The notes under the pieces were generated by a model. It had not been told where the DNA came from, ran no database searches, and worked only from the letters and a program-made list of their open reading frames with translations. This document shows positions 22,870 to 33,843 of a stretch of DNA of 64,000 nt, in pieces. The DNA is from Ceriagrion tenellum. Its lineage: Eukaryota; Arthropoda; Insecta; Odonata; Coenagrionidae. A program made the translations under genes and the position numbers. The DNA lies in assembly GCA_963169105.1 (NCBI GenBank), contig OY720641.1:79931496-79995495 (forward strand). Direction: 5' to 3'. The first letter of the stretch is position 1; the number at the start of each line of letters is the position of its first letter.

Positions 22870-24725
22870 CCAATTTCTTCCTCTTTCAAAATGCATGCTA
22901 TGTCAATTCTACATAATATATCCCTACCACTAAAACCGTTCTATTGAAAATTGCCACCCAGATACGTAAACTACTTCAACTGCTCCATTTTGTTCCATGT
23001 GACCCATATATTCAGATCAAACGTCTTGCGTTTCGATGGTCTCATCACTCTCTTTTGGTTTATCGTCATACCAAACTACTCGCGCTGCATTTCTGTCGCA
23101 TTCATCATTGACTGTATCTTCTTGGCTGATTGACAAACCAGTGCTTCATCTACATCTACATAATATCCCGCGAGCCGCCACATGGGCGTGTGGCAGGAGG
23201 TGTTAGGCCACCAGCCGTGTAAAGGTGTGTTTTTTGGAGATGAAATGGGGACATGTATTATAGAAGTGTATTTAGTGGAGCTCAATTTTTATTGTGATCA
23301 CTTATTGTGCACGAAAAGAACGAGTTTTTGTACCTTTATGCTCGGCAGTGTATCTATTTTATTTATCGCATCTGTCAGACCTAGAGATGTAGTGAGGAGT
23401 CATGATAATATTCTCTATGTCTCTCTGAAAAATATCAGTTCTAAATTTCTCAAGCAACCTAAGCCTAGCGTGTAGCTTCCTAGTCTCTAGGGACTCCCAC
23501 CTTAATCCCTCTAAAAGTTGTGAGAAGCTATATGTACTCCCGTAGCAGTTTTATCGAAGTGCGCTACTTTCCTTTGTATTTTATTATTTTTTTTGGTTAA
23601 ATTATTATGATTAGGGTCCCAAATGCTCGCAGGGTATTCTAGGTGTGGCCTATCCTTGCGAGGAAGCACCTCTCTTTTACTTTTTCATCCGAGTACTTTC
23701 CTATATACGTTTAACAAAACCAAGTGTCTTTAATGCTGCGCCACATATGTTCCTTATGTGTAATCTCCACGATATATCACATATTAAGGTAATTCCAAGA
23801 TATTTTACTGTATCTGAAGATTTTATGTTTACTCCACCCACAGTATAGATATGCCATTGTGTGATGACTTTCGCAGGAAGTGAACTGTGGTGCATTTGCT
23901 GATATTTAATTGTAACCCCCCACTCCTGGCACCACGAATGAACGTTGTAATAGTCCGATGACAGAGCTTTTAAGTCCGTGTTTTTGCTCATTTCTCGGTT
24001 AGCAACTCTATCGTCTGCAAATAATCACAATTTGCTGCTTACTCGGGAGCTTAGGTCATTAATATAAATGATGAATAAAAGAGGGCCGATCACACTTCCC
24101 TGAGGAACACCGGATGTGACTTCGACCATATCAGAGCTAAAACCATCAGTAGGTAATTGCTTTTTTTCGATCACTGAGGGTCACTTATGAAATTCACTAT
24201 TTTTATATTAACTCCGCATGATTGCAATTTATATTTGAGTTTTTTGTGAGGAACCTTGTCAAATGCCTTCTTGAAATCAAGGAATATCGCGTCCGTGCTT
24301 GATCATATGCAAAACTCACTGACTTCCCAGATTTCCACCTACCTTTATTATTCTCTCCACCTCCCGCTCTTTAATCATTTCTTCTGAATACAATCGCGAT
24401 GGTGGGCACCCCTGCCGCACTCCCCGCCTTATCACGATCCAACCCGTTTCTACATCAGCTAACCTAGCCTAAGGTGTAAGACTAAGGTGCCGTCTGGCCC
24501 TCCAATCGGCCCCTAGTTTCTTCATCCTTTCCATTAATTTGGCCCAGGCCACCCTACAAAATTCCTTCTCAAATCTATTAAGCAAGCCAAACCATCTTGA
24601 TCATTTTCTTATTTATTTTGTTCTAGTAGCGTCCTCAACACTTCCATTCTGTTCCGCGTTCCCATCCCTCACCTAAGCCCAAACTGGTCTTCAACCTAGC
24701 ACTCTTTAGCCTTGATCTCTATTCC
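22870..24725 (-). mobile_element. LINE-C copy interrupted by LINE-B
   Basis: Right of the insertion (24304-24725) the minus strand reads EDQFGLR, a DFEKEF domain A remnant, LGADWRARRHLSL, GWIVIRRGVRQGCPP and YSEEMIKERE, ending in SFAYDQ. Left of it (22870-23140) the frame resumes as ALVCQSAKKIQSMMN, then GMTINQKRVM and YLGGNFQ. Joined by eye, the reading passes from the FADD position (here FAYD) straight into the following helix, so the two parts were once continuous. Stops and frameshifts are present. The catalytic FADD has become FAYD. Confidence 0.9.
23150..24294 (-). mobile_element. LINE-B, 1145-bp copy nested in LINE-C
   Basis: The CATCTACATCTACATAAT tail lies at the left end. Going 5' to 3' on the minus strand: DAIFLDFKKAFDKVPHKKL (domain A, near 24260-24290), TSGVPQGSVIGPLLF and YINDLSS (domain B, about 24040-24110), FADDRVANREMSKN (domain C, about 23985-24020), then TVKYLGITLICDISW, AALKTLGFVKRI and a decayed tail. 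A stop sits just before FADD, and a defect lies in the segment between A and B. Flanking repeats GTGCTTCAT (23141-23149) and GTGCTTGAT (24295-24303) are the target duplication. The copy is 5'-truncated within the reverse transcriptase. Confidence 0.94.
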
Positions 24726-25654
24726 ACTATTTATAATTGTTATAATATAACGATTCCGGAAACTTAATTCTTATAAAATAATTTACGTTTTGAATATTGA
24801 TTAAAACAACGCCAGAGAAGGGTCTGTGATACTATCCCTTTTTTCATCTTTTCTTGTTTAAGCAATTGTTCATACATTAAGAGTAGACGGAATCGAGAGG
24901 TATAATGGCGCATGTTGAATCTGGAGCTCTTATTAATATCCCTAATATGCATGATTAAGGTTTCAACACAAATACATTTTTCACTCTGTTAGCTGAAAAC
25001 GTTTTCGTAACCGAAGGTTTCTGCGAATTTTTGTAAAAGTAACACCGTTAGTGATAAATTCTTTTTAGTGGTTGAGTAATTGAAAATAAAATTTACTCTC
25101 TACCATTACAGTTAACAAGGTTGGTACAGTGGTACAATCTGTGCACTAAACCTTCCTACTTATTATAATTGTTGTCTCTGGTATATGTATATATATATAT
25201 ATATTAATATAATGGTTGTCTCTGGAGCGAGCTGTCGTCCCATATCCCATTGGAAGCGGCTATTACATTTTTGGGGAAATACATGTTTTTTAATGTAAGA
25301 GTATATTCTGAGGACTGTAACCCATATCGTTGGCCTTCTTGATTATTTATCGTTTCTTGTTATTGTACTTAGAAGAAGAAACCGTGATCCCACTCCAGGT
25401 TCTTGTAGTGGAAGTTTAGCCTTTGTATATTGAGTTGATAATGTGGGCCCTTTTAGCCTGTTTTACTCGAAGCACTTTACTACTCAGTCTGGTGAACGGG
25501 TTGATTGTTGGTAAAAATTATGTTTTGTCGTGCGTTTTAATGCAAAAATTACTGCGCGAATTCATTAACAAACGTTACGAAAAATGTCTTTAAATAAAAA
25601 CCGGCATCCCCGCAATTTCTTTGCATCAACTTACGCAGTTATCGTAGTTTGAAC
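24726..25654. other. AT-rich stretch with (AT)n
   Basis: No gene was recognised. An (AT)n microsatellite with interruptions lies at about 25177-25207. Confidence 0.45.
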
Positions 25655-25860
25655 GAGATATCGCTTCCCCTAGATATTAATGAGCTTTGTCTTATTTAAG
25701 ATTAAATTATATATCTCACGCTTACAAAGATCTCATAAGACCTTTCCCTTAACGGACTACTTTCCGAGATAGTCGCCAAAATATATCAGCCATCTGCCCG
25801 GACAATGGTACTTGTATGCCCTCTCGAGAGAGATTATTTATTTAAAAAAGAGGTGTTTTC
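25655..25860. mobile_element. Diverged fragment of the 550-bp TTAA element
   Basis: It starts GTAGTTTGAACGAGATATCGC, a family end, and continues in family order: a block before TCTCACGCTT, a TACTTTCCGAGAT block, an ACAATGGTACTTGTATG block and a GAGAGATTATTT block. It stops where the tRNA-like SINE begins at about 25870. Only the left half is present. Confidence 0.75.
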
Positions 25861-25885
25861 AACCCTTAAATTGACCTTGACCTTC

Positions 25886-25964
25886 GCCTTGACCGGGATT
25901 TGAACCCGGATCCCTCAATTTCCGGCCAAGTGCTACGGCTTCCGGCCAGTTAAGCTACAGAGGC
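25886..25964 (-). repeat. tRNA-like SINE head
   Basis: The minus strand carries A box TAGCTTAACTGG and B box GGTTCAAATCC. A perfect T arm (CCGGG/CCCGG) and partly matching acceptor ends GCCT/AGGC are present. The spacing between D and T arms is about five bases too long for a tRNA. It shares the GGAAATTGAGGGATCCGGG block with the pair at 60034-60227, so it is a family member. It abuts a TIR fragment on one side and LINE-A on the other. Confidence 0.8.
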
Positions 25965-25982
25965 GTTCTCCTCCCCTGTGGC

Positions 25983-26555
25983 TCTACGCCCTTCCCTTCC
26001 AGGGTAGGCACAGTAAAAATGTTTCACTCATTAATTCATAATTGTACACCTAACTCTGCTTCAATAATTTCCTCCATACTGACCTATCCTTGCAAACCTC
26101 TTTTGCCTCATTTACCCCTATACACTGTTTCATACACGCCCTCCTGTTTTTAAGACTACTAATTTTCCTCTTCCTAAGAATTTCCTCAACCACATTCAAC
26201 CACAATTTTCTCGGCCTACCTCTACCTCTCACGCCATTCATCCTACTCTCATATATGTTTCGTTATTCGACTCTCATCCATTCTCTCAACATGGCCAAAC
26301 TAACGAAGCACACTCCTTTCATACACGTCCATTACTGGAGCATTTAACCCACATTCATTCATGATCCACTCATTCCTGACCCTATCCATCCTACCTTTGC
26401 CACAAATACTCCTCAGATAACTCATACCCACGGCGTTTAGTCTACTCACATGTTTATCCTTACTTACCCATGTTTCACTACCATACAACAAAGTAGGGAG
26501 AAGTACACTTATGTGCACGGCGATTTTAGCTTTCTTAGACAGGCACTCATTTATT
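25983..26555 (-). mobile_element. LINE-A copy, long
   Basis: The best readable LINE-A peptide on the minus strand runs KAKIAVHISVLLPTLLYGSETW (26460-26530, in two parts), HVSRLNAVGMSYLRSICGKG, VRNEWIMNECGLNAPV and RSVLR. It continues after one frameshift as FGHVERM, a basic GVRGRGRPRKLW block, and WRKLLKQ. The 3' UTR sits at the left, but its CATA tail is missing next to the SINE. Its right limit, ATGAGTGCCTGTCTAAG, is almost where the copy at 6041-6633 begins. Confidence 0.92.
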
Positions 26556-27020
26556 GATATACCAAATAATATTTACTTTTATTACGTTTTTTTCAATTTC
26601 CAACCTCGGGTTCGGTAATCGCGTTAATTATTTAGCTACAGTTACTAGTGCTCGATTTTCTTGTATACTTAGATTAGACTAGGAGGCTGAGGGAAGGTAT
26701 TGTCACATAATGAGGTGGTAAATTGTAAAAAAAAACAGGGACGGAAGTTGATGCATTATATTATGTTATTAGGTCATAATGCTTCAACTTCTGTCACAAC
26801 TCTTTGTACTTCCCCCCCTTGTGACAAACCTACCCCATCCCCAAATTTTTTTAAATTGTGTTTATAAGAACTAGCAACGCTACCTTGGCAATGACAATGA
26901 TTGTCGAATTCGTGGTCAAAATGAAGTTTGGAAAGTACAAACTTAATTTGTGAAATATGTCACAAACGGCAATTTTTTTCCAGTGTATGCTGTTCACTGG
27001 TTATTTGGTTATTCCACCGG
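26556..27020. other. AT-rich stretch, no feature seen
   Basis: Nothing was recognised before the fold-back element. Confidence 0.4.
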
Positions 27021-27024
27021 GTTT

Positions 27025-27132
27025 ATTCATTCATTGCAGCCGACATTTTGACGTACGGGTAACTATAATGACACTCAATCCAGAAGATGATGGGCAACTT
27101 GTCTATCGAAACGTCGGCTATCATGAATGAAT
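27025..27132. repeat. Fold-back element with hammerhead-like core (copy 1)
   Basis: Arms of 27 bases (27025-27051 and 27106-27132) are complementary with a few mismatches. On the plus strand, CCAGAAGAT (about 27080-27088) is followed by a stem-loop closing with GAT/ATC, then CGAAACGTCGGC (27107-27118). This is the GAA-ACGT-C arrangement shared with the copies at 57618 and 62215. The first core element is CAGAAGA where CTGAAGA is expected, so this copy would be weak as a ribozyme. Confidence 0.7.
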
Positions 27133-27894
27133 TATATCGGTACAATGCCTGAATAGGTGATATATGTGAACGGTGTAAATACATAATGTACACATGAAAA
27201 GGTGTATTATCCCTGACGACCAGCTGCATGCAGATAGTTGCGTTTTCCTTATATTATTATTGAATCCACGTTACTTCTTTACATGACAACCTCACTTTGC
27301 GCTTATTGCCTTACTCATGCCCAGGATTTCTTTAGCTTCCAGATTAAGACAATGTGTATTATTAAGACAATGTGGCATTAACTATAACGACGAGCCATAC
27401 AAATCACGGAATTATTTAAAATATGACTCCAATCACAAGCCATAGCTTCAATAAATAATTCTAATTGTTTTTATCACATGATGTTCTTCACTTCATCAAT
27501 TTAGTGCCACTTTCAATTTGTAAAATTCTCTCAAGAATAATTTTCCAGTATTTTACTTTTTATTTAGGGCCAGAGGCACATTCACTTGTAATGACCTTTC
27601 TAAAATTTTAAAGCTGTTATATAAAATATTCTGCGTTGAAGTCTTGATGGATTCCCATGATTTTCGTAAAAAGGCCTATAAATGTATTCTTTATTTCATA
27701 ATCTGGACTCAAGTTCAGTCCCATAGTGAATTTTCCCGAAGTGTAGACCCAGCTCAAAGCTTTATTGTGCCTAAAGCCATCAAACTCATAGGAAGACCGG
27801 ACAAGAAAAGGTTGGAAATATATTAAAAACGTGATATTAGAGGCGTTGGAAGAGGTTGCTAAATATCATATGCGCGGATGTAATAAGAAATTAG
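27133..27894. other. AT-rich stretch, no feature seen
   Basis: A 60-codon plus frame (27644-27826) is unassigned. Confidence 0.4.
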
Positions 27895-28175
27895 GGTAAA
27901 AGTGTACATGTGAGTGGTAGAGGAAAGGACCATTTGGAGTACCCTTCGGAAAAGAACAACCAGGTTGATTGGGAACAGTCCGAGGTTAAATGAGTTTTTC
28001 GGTCATCAAATTGAAGAAAAGTGTAGGTAAAGGTCCTATAAGGATGGCAAAGAGATAATTTTGTGCACAAAACAAAGGAGAAAACATTTGAACTACTGGG
28101 AGTCAGAGAAATTAGCTCGAGAAAGGGAAGAATGGAGGGCTGTAATCAACCAATCTTCAGATGAAACGACTAATA
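27895..28175 (+). mobile_element. LINE-D-like 3' end
   Basis: The plus strand reads EERTIWSTLRKRTTRLIGNS, then after a stop WESEKLAREREEWRAVINQSS. This is the order and wording of the LINE-D C-terminus (EERTIWNTI, then a GH-type block, then GGWRAAVSQS). It is diverged and broken. Confidence 0.75.
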
Positions 28176-28334
28176 ATGAAAACCCTCAATACGTTCAATG
28201 GTATCAGGAACCGCCACCCCTTACCTCTCTCCGGGTTTCCCCCCTCCTCCCCCTCCTAACACCCACTTCTTCCACCCCTCCCCAACCTCCCCCAAATTCC
28301 TTCCAGGTATATATATTTGCTTGAAATTCAAAAC

Positions 28335-28400
28335 TTTTTTGTACTTTAAAATGACCTCTATGTGTCGAAACATGTCGTACCACAAAAATAAATGAGTGGA
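28335..28400 (+). repeat. Hammerhead-like motif, solo (copy 2)
   Basis: GTAC (28339-28342), a degenerate TTTAAAAT, a GAC/GTC-closed hairpin, GAAACATGTC and then GTACC lie in order. The stem III position is the palindrome ACATGT, and GTAC/GTAC would form stem I. The sequence after it (AGTGGAAGAAAACGAAGT) recurs after the motif at about 42190-42260, so both belong to one subfamily. Confidence 0.6.
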
Positions 28401-28425
28401 AGAAAACGAAGTCGTTTTTTCATTT

Positions 28426-28805
28426 GTGAAAACCCTCAAAATATAGTGCCTCATCAAAATCTCCAAATCTGTATTGGAGATAAATTTTCTATACTTGCAC
28501 ATGTAAAATTAGTACTTGTATAGGCTTATGATTAGATATAAGTTCCGTATATTCGGTTTTTTTCCGCGTTGATTCATTTTTATGGACAACAGGTTTGCTT
28601 GCGTTACAGCTAGCGTTGTCAGGTATTGAAATAATGATGAAAACCCTCAAAATATAGTGCCTCATCAAATTCTCCAAGACTACATTGGAGATAAATTTTC
28701 TATACTTTCACCCGTCACATTATTACTTACATTCAAATTTACTGGGTCTGACGACGCTAGCTGTAACTCAAGCGAACTGCTGTCAATAAAAATGAATCAA
28801 CGCGG
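28426..28805. repeat. Compound direct and inverted repeat
   Basis: A block of about 90 bases beginning GAAAACCCTCAAAATATAG occurs at 28428-28515 and 28639-28735. A 57-base block (28564-28620) recurs inverted at 28749-28804 with about seven differences. Its core GATTCATTTTTAT and GTTACAGCTAGCG are intact on both sides. The start of the direct block appears once more at about 28178. No protein is encoded. The unit continues directly from the hammerhead-like motif at 28335, so it may be part of the same element. Confidence 0.88.
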
Positions 28806-29029
28806 GATAAACCTGAACAACGGAACTCATCAAACCGCAGAAGCGTCCGTAGCTATTATTAGATATTTTCAGTGATCCGCCAATATGGATATTCGTAATG
28901 ATTTTTATTTGGTTCCAAAATCTACAGTCATGTGGACCTCTCCGGTACCAGAAATAAATCGAGTGCTCATTTCCCATTTTTGTGACTTAATTGAACTACA
29001 TTCATTCGAAGAGTCGTCAGTCATCACCT
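28806..29029. other. Short AT-rich stretch
   Basis: Nothing was recognised. Confidence 0.4.
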
Positions 29030-29540
29030 GTCCTCCAATATCTTCGCCGGGTGCTTAATTGCTCCGTCAGTCACCACACGTCCTGTCCGGCCGAGTCGTA
29101 CCTCTATCTCCCGCTCTCTCATTGGCTCGGCTGACTCTTGTCCCTTCGAGGTGAACCGAGGATCACCGGATGACGGGGCTAATGCCTCCAATGACATTTC
29201 TCCAATCCCACCTTATAGCGCACGGCATTGCAATCTCTACCGGCCGACAGCAAACACTGAGGCTGGCGTCTATCAAATCACCAGACCTGACGGTTCGTCC
29301 CTCTCCAGTGGCTAGGCCGCGACCTTTGCTCCGTCGTCCGCCGCATGCAGGGCTACCGAGTGAGATGGTTCTCGTCGCCCCCTTCAACCTATTCCCGCTC
29401 ACACATACAAGATCAGGCAGTGCCTCCTTATTCCGTTGCGCCCAATCACTTTCATGCCCAACAAAAAGCCTTTGGACTATAAAAGGGTCACCAATTCTTC
29501 GGCTTTTTCGAACTAGAGGTTTTGGTATGTAGCCCGGAGA
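29030..29540 (+). other. GC-rich patch leading to a TATA box
   Basis: The 29030-29460 part is GC-rich, with open frames on both strands (120 codons plus, 79 minus) that I cannot assign. Its right end holds the promoter-like pair described separately. If the promoter is real, transcription would run rightward out of this patch. Confidence 0.35.
29441..29515 (+). promoter_or_regulatory. CCAAT plus TATA-box core promoter candidate
   Basis: CCCAATCACT (29441-29450) lies about 30 bases upstream of TATAAAAGG (29478-29486), a textbook polymerase II spacing. A start would be expected near 29508-29515. No recognisable coding exon follows, so it could serve a non-coding RNA, a distant gene or a buried element, or be chance. 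Confidence 0.35.
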
Positions 29541-31183
29541 ATCTGAAGAAGCAGCCTTTAACTGTTGTTACAAAGTCTCGGCTCTTATGAGCACACTCAC
29601 ATATTGATTTAGGTTAAAAGAGGGGGGTCTCAGGCTACAGTCCATCACAGAGAGAATGAATAACCACTCTCTGAACTCCTCTTCAAAAATATATTGAAAA
29701 GACCCGGGTTTCGACTTTTTTGTCACCTTCTTGTGAAAAAATAAATTATGATGCCAATATATACACAAATTCGAGAATATTTATTAATTTTGCTTTAGAT
29801 TTTCTTAATTATAATGAAGCCTACTGTTGCATGGAAAAATCAACAGGTTACGCTTAGATGATGTCATAGTAATTCTAATATGGCAGAAAAATTAGGCATG
29901 AAAGACTCTATGGTTAAAAATACTAGATGGTCGTTTGTGGAAGATATCGAGAAAATAGAATTGCCTTCAATCGTCCATCTTCGACGATTGTTGTGTCATT
30001 GTTGCGAAGGCAAGAAGAGAAGTCTGACGTAATCGCACGTATTTTTTATAATCCGTGAGATAATCCAATCGTCTTTCATCAATAGCGGACTGTTCTCAAG
30101 TATTTAATATTCTCTATTCTCTAGTAGGGTACCTCCGGAAACCTTATTTTAGCATATTATGAATTGCAATTATTTTTTTTCATTTTGTTCAACATTTTCG
30201 TAAATAATCCCATAGACCTATTCGCTGGAGACATGACTTAATGCGCAATGTACTGCGCACTCCCACCCCTGGAGAATAATCGTCATGTTTGATGGAATAT
30301 TTCTCTTCCATAAGAGCACAGTTTTTAAATCTCTCGTTATCTACTGATCAATATCCCTATGCAATTGCAATGGAGTGAAAACCATCGGAAACCCCAACAT
30401 TACTCCGATTGCCTGGATTTTGAAAATACGTGTCAAATTACGTGAGATAAACAAGGTAGTGTGGTGGGTGTAACACCTGTATTACGTGCGAGAGGAGGGG
30501 TGTAAAAAGAGGTCGAAATCTCAATGCATGGTACATAAATGACCGTTTGTGCGGCAAAGGGCATCATACTCAGCTGGACCTATTTTGGGAATGGTGACGT
30601 TGTTTAAAGAATGTGGAATTTCCTCCAGGGCATACTTTATGTGTGTGAAAGTAAAAGTGAGGTCCTGGGCAATATGCTTCCAGGTGAAATCAATAGCAGA
30701 GCCGAGCGGAAACTGGCAACGTAATGCGCAGATATTCCCCCGGCTCGTTTACCCAGCCATGTGGAATTTTTTTGACGAGATTCGCTTGGGATTTTTGTTC
30801 ATCTCGGACCACTATTCAAGGAAGGTATGTCATGTTTTATTGGGCTTTGAAGCGCAGATAGTAAATAAAATAACGCTCTCAACCATTTTAAAAATAGAAA
30901 AATAAAATTCAACATTTGCCTGTTCTCGCCATTTGTACATTTCCATGGACGAATTAACCCTAACTCGTGGAGTAAATGTAGCAATTTTGGGTTTACGTAT
31001 TTAAGGTTTAAAGCACTTCTGTAATTTTAAATCCAAAATGTGTTTCACATCAGCAAAACTATTTGCTAGGATAACTTGCCTTCTTTACTTTTTGGATTTA
31101 CTTGCCTACTGCCAGTTTTCTCAGACAAAGGTAAATATATATAAAAGCCTATCAGGCTCAACCTTGTGGAAGCGATATATATC
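29541..31183. other. No gene assigned
   Basis: A 118-codon plus frame at 30549-30905 has no recognisable domain. The rest is AT-rich. Confidence 0.4.
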
Positions 31184-31374
31184 CATTTCAAAATGAAAAA
31201 CAATTTTAACTTTCCACACAGAATTTTTAATCTTTGCCGACCATGGTTTCAGCACCTAGTGCCATTATCAAGTGCCATTGTCAACCTTGATAATGGTAAT
31301 AAGTGCTGAAACCATGGTCGGCAAAGATTAAAAATTCTGTGTGGAAAGTTGCAATTGTTTTTCATTTTGAAATG
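31184..31374. repeat. Fold-back element with hammerhead-like core (copy 3)
   Basis: Arms of about 70 bases (31184-31253 and 31305-31374) pair with few mismatches. Each arm carries the motif facing outward. In the right arm it reads TTGATAAT, then a hairpin, then GAAACCATGGTCGGC, with the palindrome ACCATGGT in the stem III position. The arms then show AAAATTCTGTGTGGAAAGTT, the TGTGGAA end shared with the copies at 33.7, 41.5 and 41.9 kb. No coding capacity. Confidence 0.9.
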
Positions 31375-33179
31375 AAAGGAAAATATGTTCCACTTGTTCG
31401 ACATGCTTTTGATGTCACTCTTATCTTTACATGCGATTGAAAAAGAATACTGAAATTGAATTATTCACCTTCAATGGTAATGTTTTGGGTACACCTTCGA
31501 AAAACGTTTACACATTGTGTATCTGTGGCCATAACTCCAAAATTGACTTTACCTGATCTAAGCTCTGAATTCCATGCTTTGGCGTGTTTAGTGATGATAT
31601 TGTGATAATTTTACTGAGTATAAACGCCGGAGAAATAGTTAACGGAAGCTTAGGGGTGAATCTCCATATAGTTTTATGTTTTCCGTAACTAATTATAACT
31701 TGTCTATTAACTAGTGCAAGAAATATACCAAAAATCTTTAGATTATTCTTTTTTTCCATCCGTATCATTTCGTTAAAATGGTTTATATGATATTTTTCTG
31801 TTTGAGGCTTTTGCAGCGCTGTAGTGCAGGGATATCCATGGTTTCCGGGTTTTGCTGCGTGTTGTTATCCCTATATGATATTTTATTCGGAAAAAATTGC
31901 TGAAGTAACGTAAACTTGTAATACTAAAACTCGCCAAACACTGCAGCGGGAATATAATTTCATGCGTTTTTTTCCTCTTGGCGTATTTTAATTTATATTC
32001 CAGTATTTTAGACATATTTTTTGTTATTTTCTTCTCAATGACTAATATATTTTTCGCTCGGTATGCCTATCGATCGATGTAGGTATTTTTAAATCAAATC
32101 TGTCTGGTCTTGCTTTCACTAGTTGCCCTAGTATTTTCAAACTATGATGAATTTTATTTCCTGGTAACACACAACTATTCGTTCACAGCTATCATAAATT
32201 CTGTTTCATCTTTTTTCCAAGCGATTCGGAGTATACCTTTCCGATTGGGAAATAAATTTAAGGAATCGACAAGAAGTCATTTGTTTCACTCAATTTAAAT
32301 AAACCCTAATAAAACTTTGTGACTTCAATATATCCCTGCTAAATCTCCCTATGATAATGAGTAATATTTAAGAAAGTAAACTTGAAAGTCGTGTTACTAA
32401 GAGTTTTATCAGCCCTTTAACTTTTATTTATTCATGTTTACTAATGTAACCGAAGTCTACCTAAAATGACGATTTAATATTTTTCTTTCGTTCAGGCTTT
32501 GGTACTTAAAGGATTTAATTTAAGTTTTATTCTATAGTAAAGTTGGTGCATTCTCTGCTGTATTTTCTCGATTGTTCGAGTTCGATGGACATGTTAGAGA
32601 AAACTTCAAAGTGCATTGAAGAAGTGCTCCTTTTCTTACAGTATTCCTGTGCCACCTGTTTGTTGGCGCATCTTCCGGTTAAATTCATTCTTAAGTTGGA
32701 ATATTCTGCTTTCAGTTTCTCATTTGTCAACTCCCTATCACTCAAAAAAGCTATTGAGGGTTATGCCAGCCCTTTGTTTTGCACTATTCAATGATTTTGC
32801 TTCGATCCTTTCGATAAATACTTAAGAATTCTTGGTATGTTTGGCCATGTCACGGGAATGGATGAGAGGGAAGCAGGTGTGCGGCAAGGGAGTGAATATT
32901 GTAATTGTGAGGTGAAAGTTATGGGCGAATGAATCGGTGAAAGAGACTCGTTAGATAGAAGCAATGGTCGTTTGCTAGGATCGGACATTGCGAAGTATTA
33001 TAACGACTTCTTTTCCTTCCCATTTGTAAACGGGTCTTTATATTTTAATTTAATTTTACCAACGAGGATCTGGTTCTATTTTAATTAGCGCATGTTGGAA
33101 TCGGTTAGCCTTATGATAAAGATTACTGGTTCTACATGAAACTATTTTCCTCAACATTACGATGGTTTGTAAATAAGCT
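31375..33179. other. AT-rich stretch, no feature seen
   Basis: Several frames of 60-86 codons on both strands, none recognised. Confidence 0.4.
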
Positions 33180-33527
33180 CATATATACATACATACCAAT
33201 CACTCCGTTCCCTTCCGAGGTAGGCACAGTCACAAAGTTTCACTCATGAATACAAATATGTACACCTAACTCTGCTTCAACAATTTCCTCCATACTGACC
33301 TATCCTTGCAAACCTCTTTCGCCTCATGTACCCCCATACACTGCTTCATACATGCCCTCCTGTTTTTAAGACTCCTAATGTTCCACCTCCTAAGAATTTT
33401 CTCAACTACATTCAACCACAACTTACTCGGCCTACATCTACCTCTCGCACCATTCATTTCACTCTTATATATCTGTTTCGTTATTCGGCTCTCATCCATT
33501 CTCTCAACATGGCCAAACCAACCAAGT
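33180..33527 (-). mobile_element. LINE-A fragment (3' end)
   Basis: The CATACATACATACC tail at about 33186-33199, the family 3' UTR and the minus-strand C-terminal peptide (MDESRITKQIYKSEMNGARG, then RPSKLWLNVVEKIL and WRKLLKQ) are readable over 78 codons at 33266-33499. It ends abruptly at about 33527, where sequence related to the fold-back elements begins. Confidence 0.9.
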
Positions 33528-33544
33528 AAATAAATTCACTTTGT

Positions 33545-33622
33545 AACATTCCACAATGGTTTTTATTATTCCGACCCAGGTTTCGACTCAAGTCATTATC
33601 AAGATGACAATATTACACAAGT
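33545..33622 (-). repeat. Hammerhead-like motif, single arm (copy 4)
   Basis: Read on the minus strand: CTTGATAAT, a GACT/AGTC hairpin, then GAAACCTGGGTCGG. The stem III position ACCTGGGT is self-complementary with one G-U type pair. The TTATTATTCCGACC and TTCCACAATGG parts match the outer half of one arm in neighbouring copies. A second arm follows at 33658. Confidence 0.7.
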
Positions 33623-33657
33623 TACAGTTTCAGGCTTTACTTTGTGGAACAGCGACA

Positions 33658-33843
33658 CATGAAAAGAGAACTCGCTTTGTACTTACCACACAATTTTATT
33701 CTCTACGACCATGGTTTCGACAAAGTTATGTCATTATCAAGGTACTTACCTTACAAGTACCTTGATAATGACATAACTATGTCGAAACTATGGTCGTAGA
33801 GAATAAAGTTGTGTGGAAAGTCCAAAGCGAGTTCTCTTTTCAT
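33658..33843. repeat. Fold-back element with hammerhead-like core (copy 5)
   Basis: The arms are about 90 bases, with a short loop ACCTTAC near 33747-33753. Each arm encodes TTGATAAT, a GACAT/ATGTC hairpin (loop AACT), and GAAACTATGGTCG or GAAACCATGGTCG. One arm has a perfect ACCATGGT palindrome in stem III and the other has one wobble. The outer parts hold TTTATTCTCTACGACC and TGTGTGGAAAG. A 15-base direct repeat ATGACAATATTACAC lies at 33605-33619 and 33844-33858, bracketing the element and its left neighbour. Confidence 0.92.

Noticed and set aside
33186..33199. CATA microsatellite
   Set aside because: It is the 3' tail of a LINE-A copy, not an independent tandem repeat.
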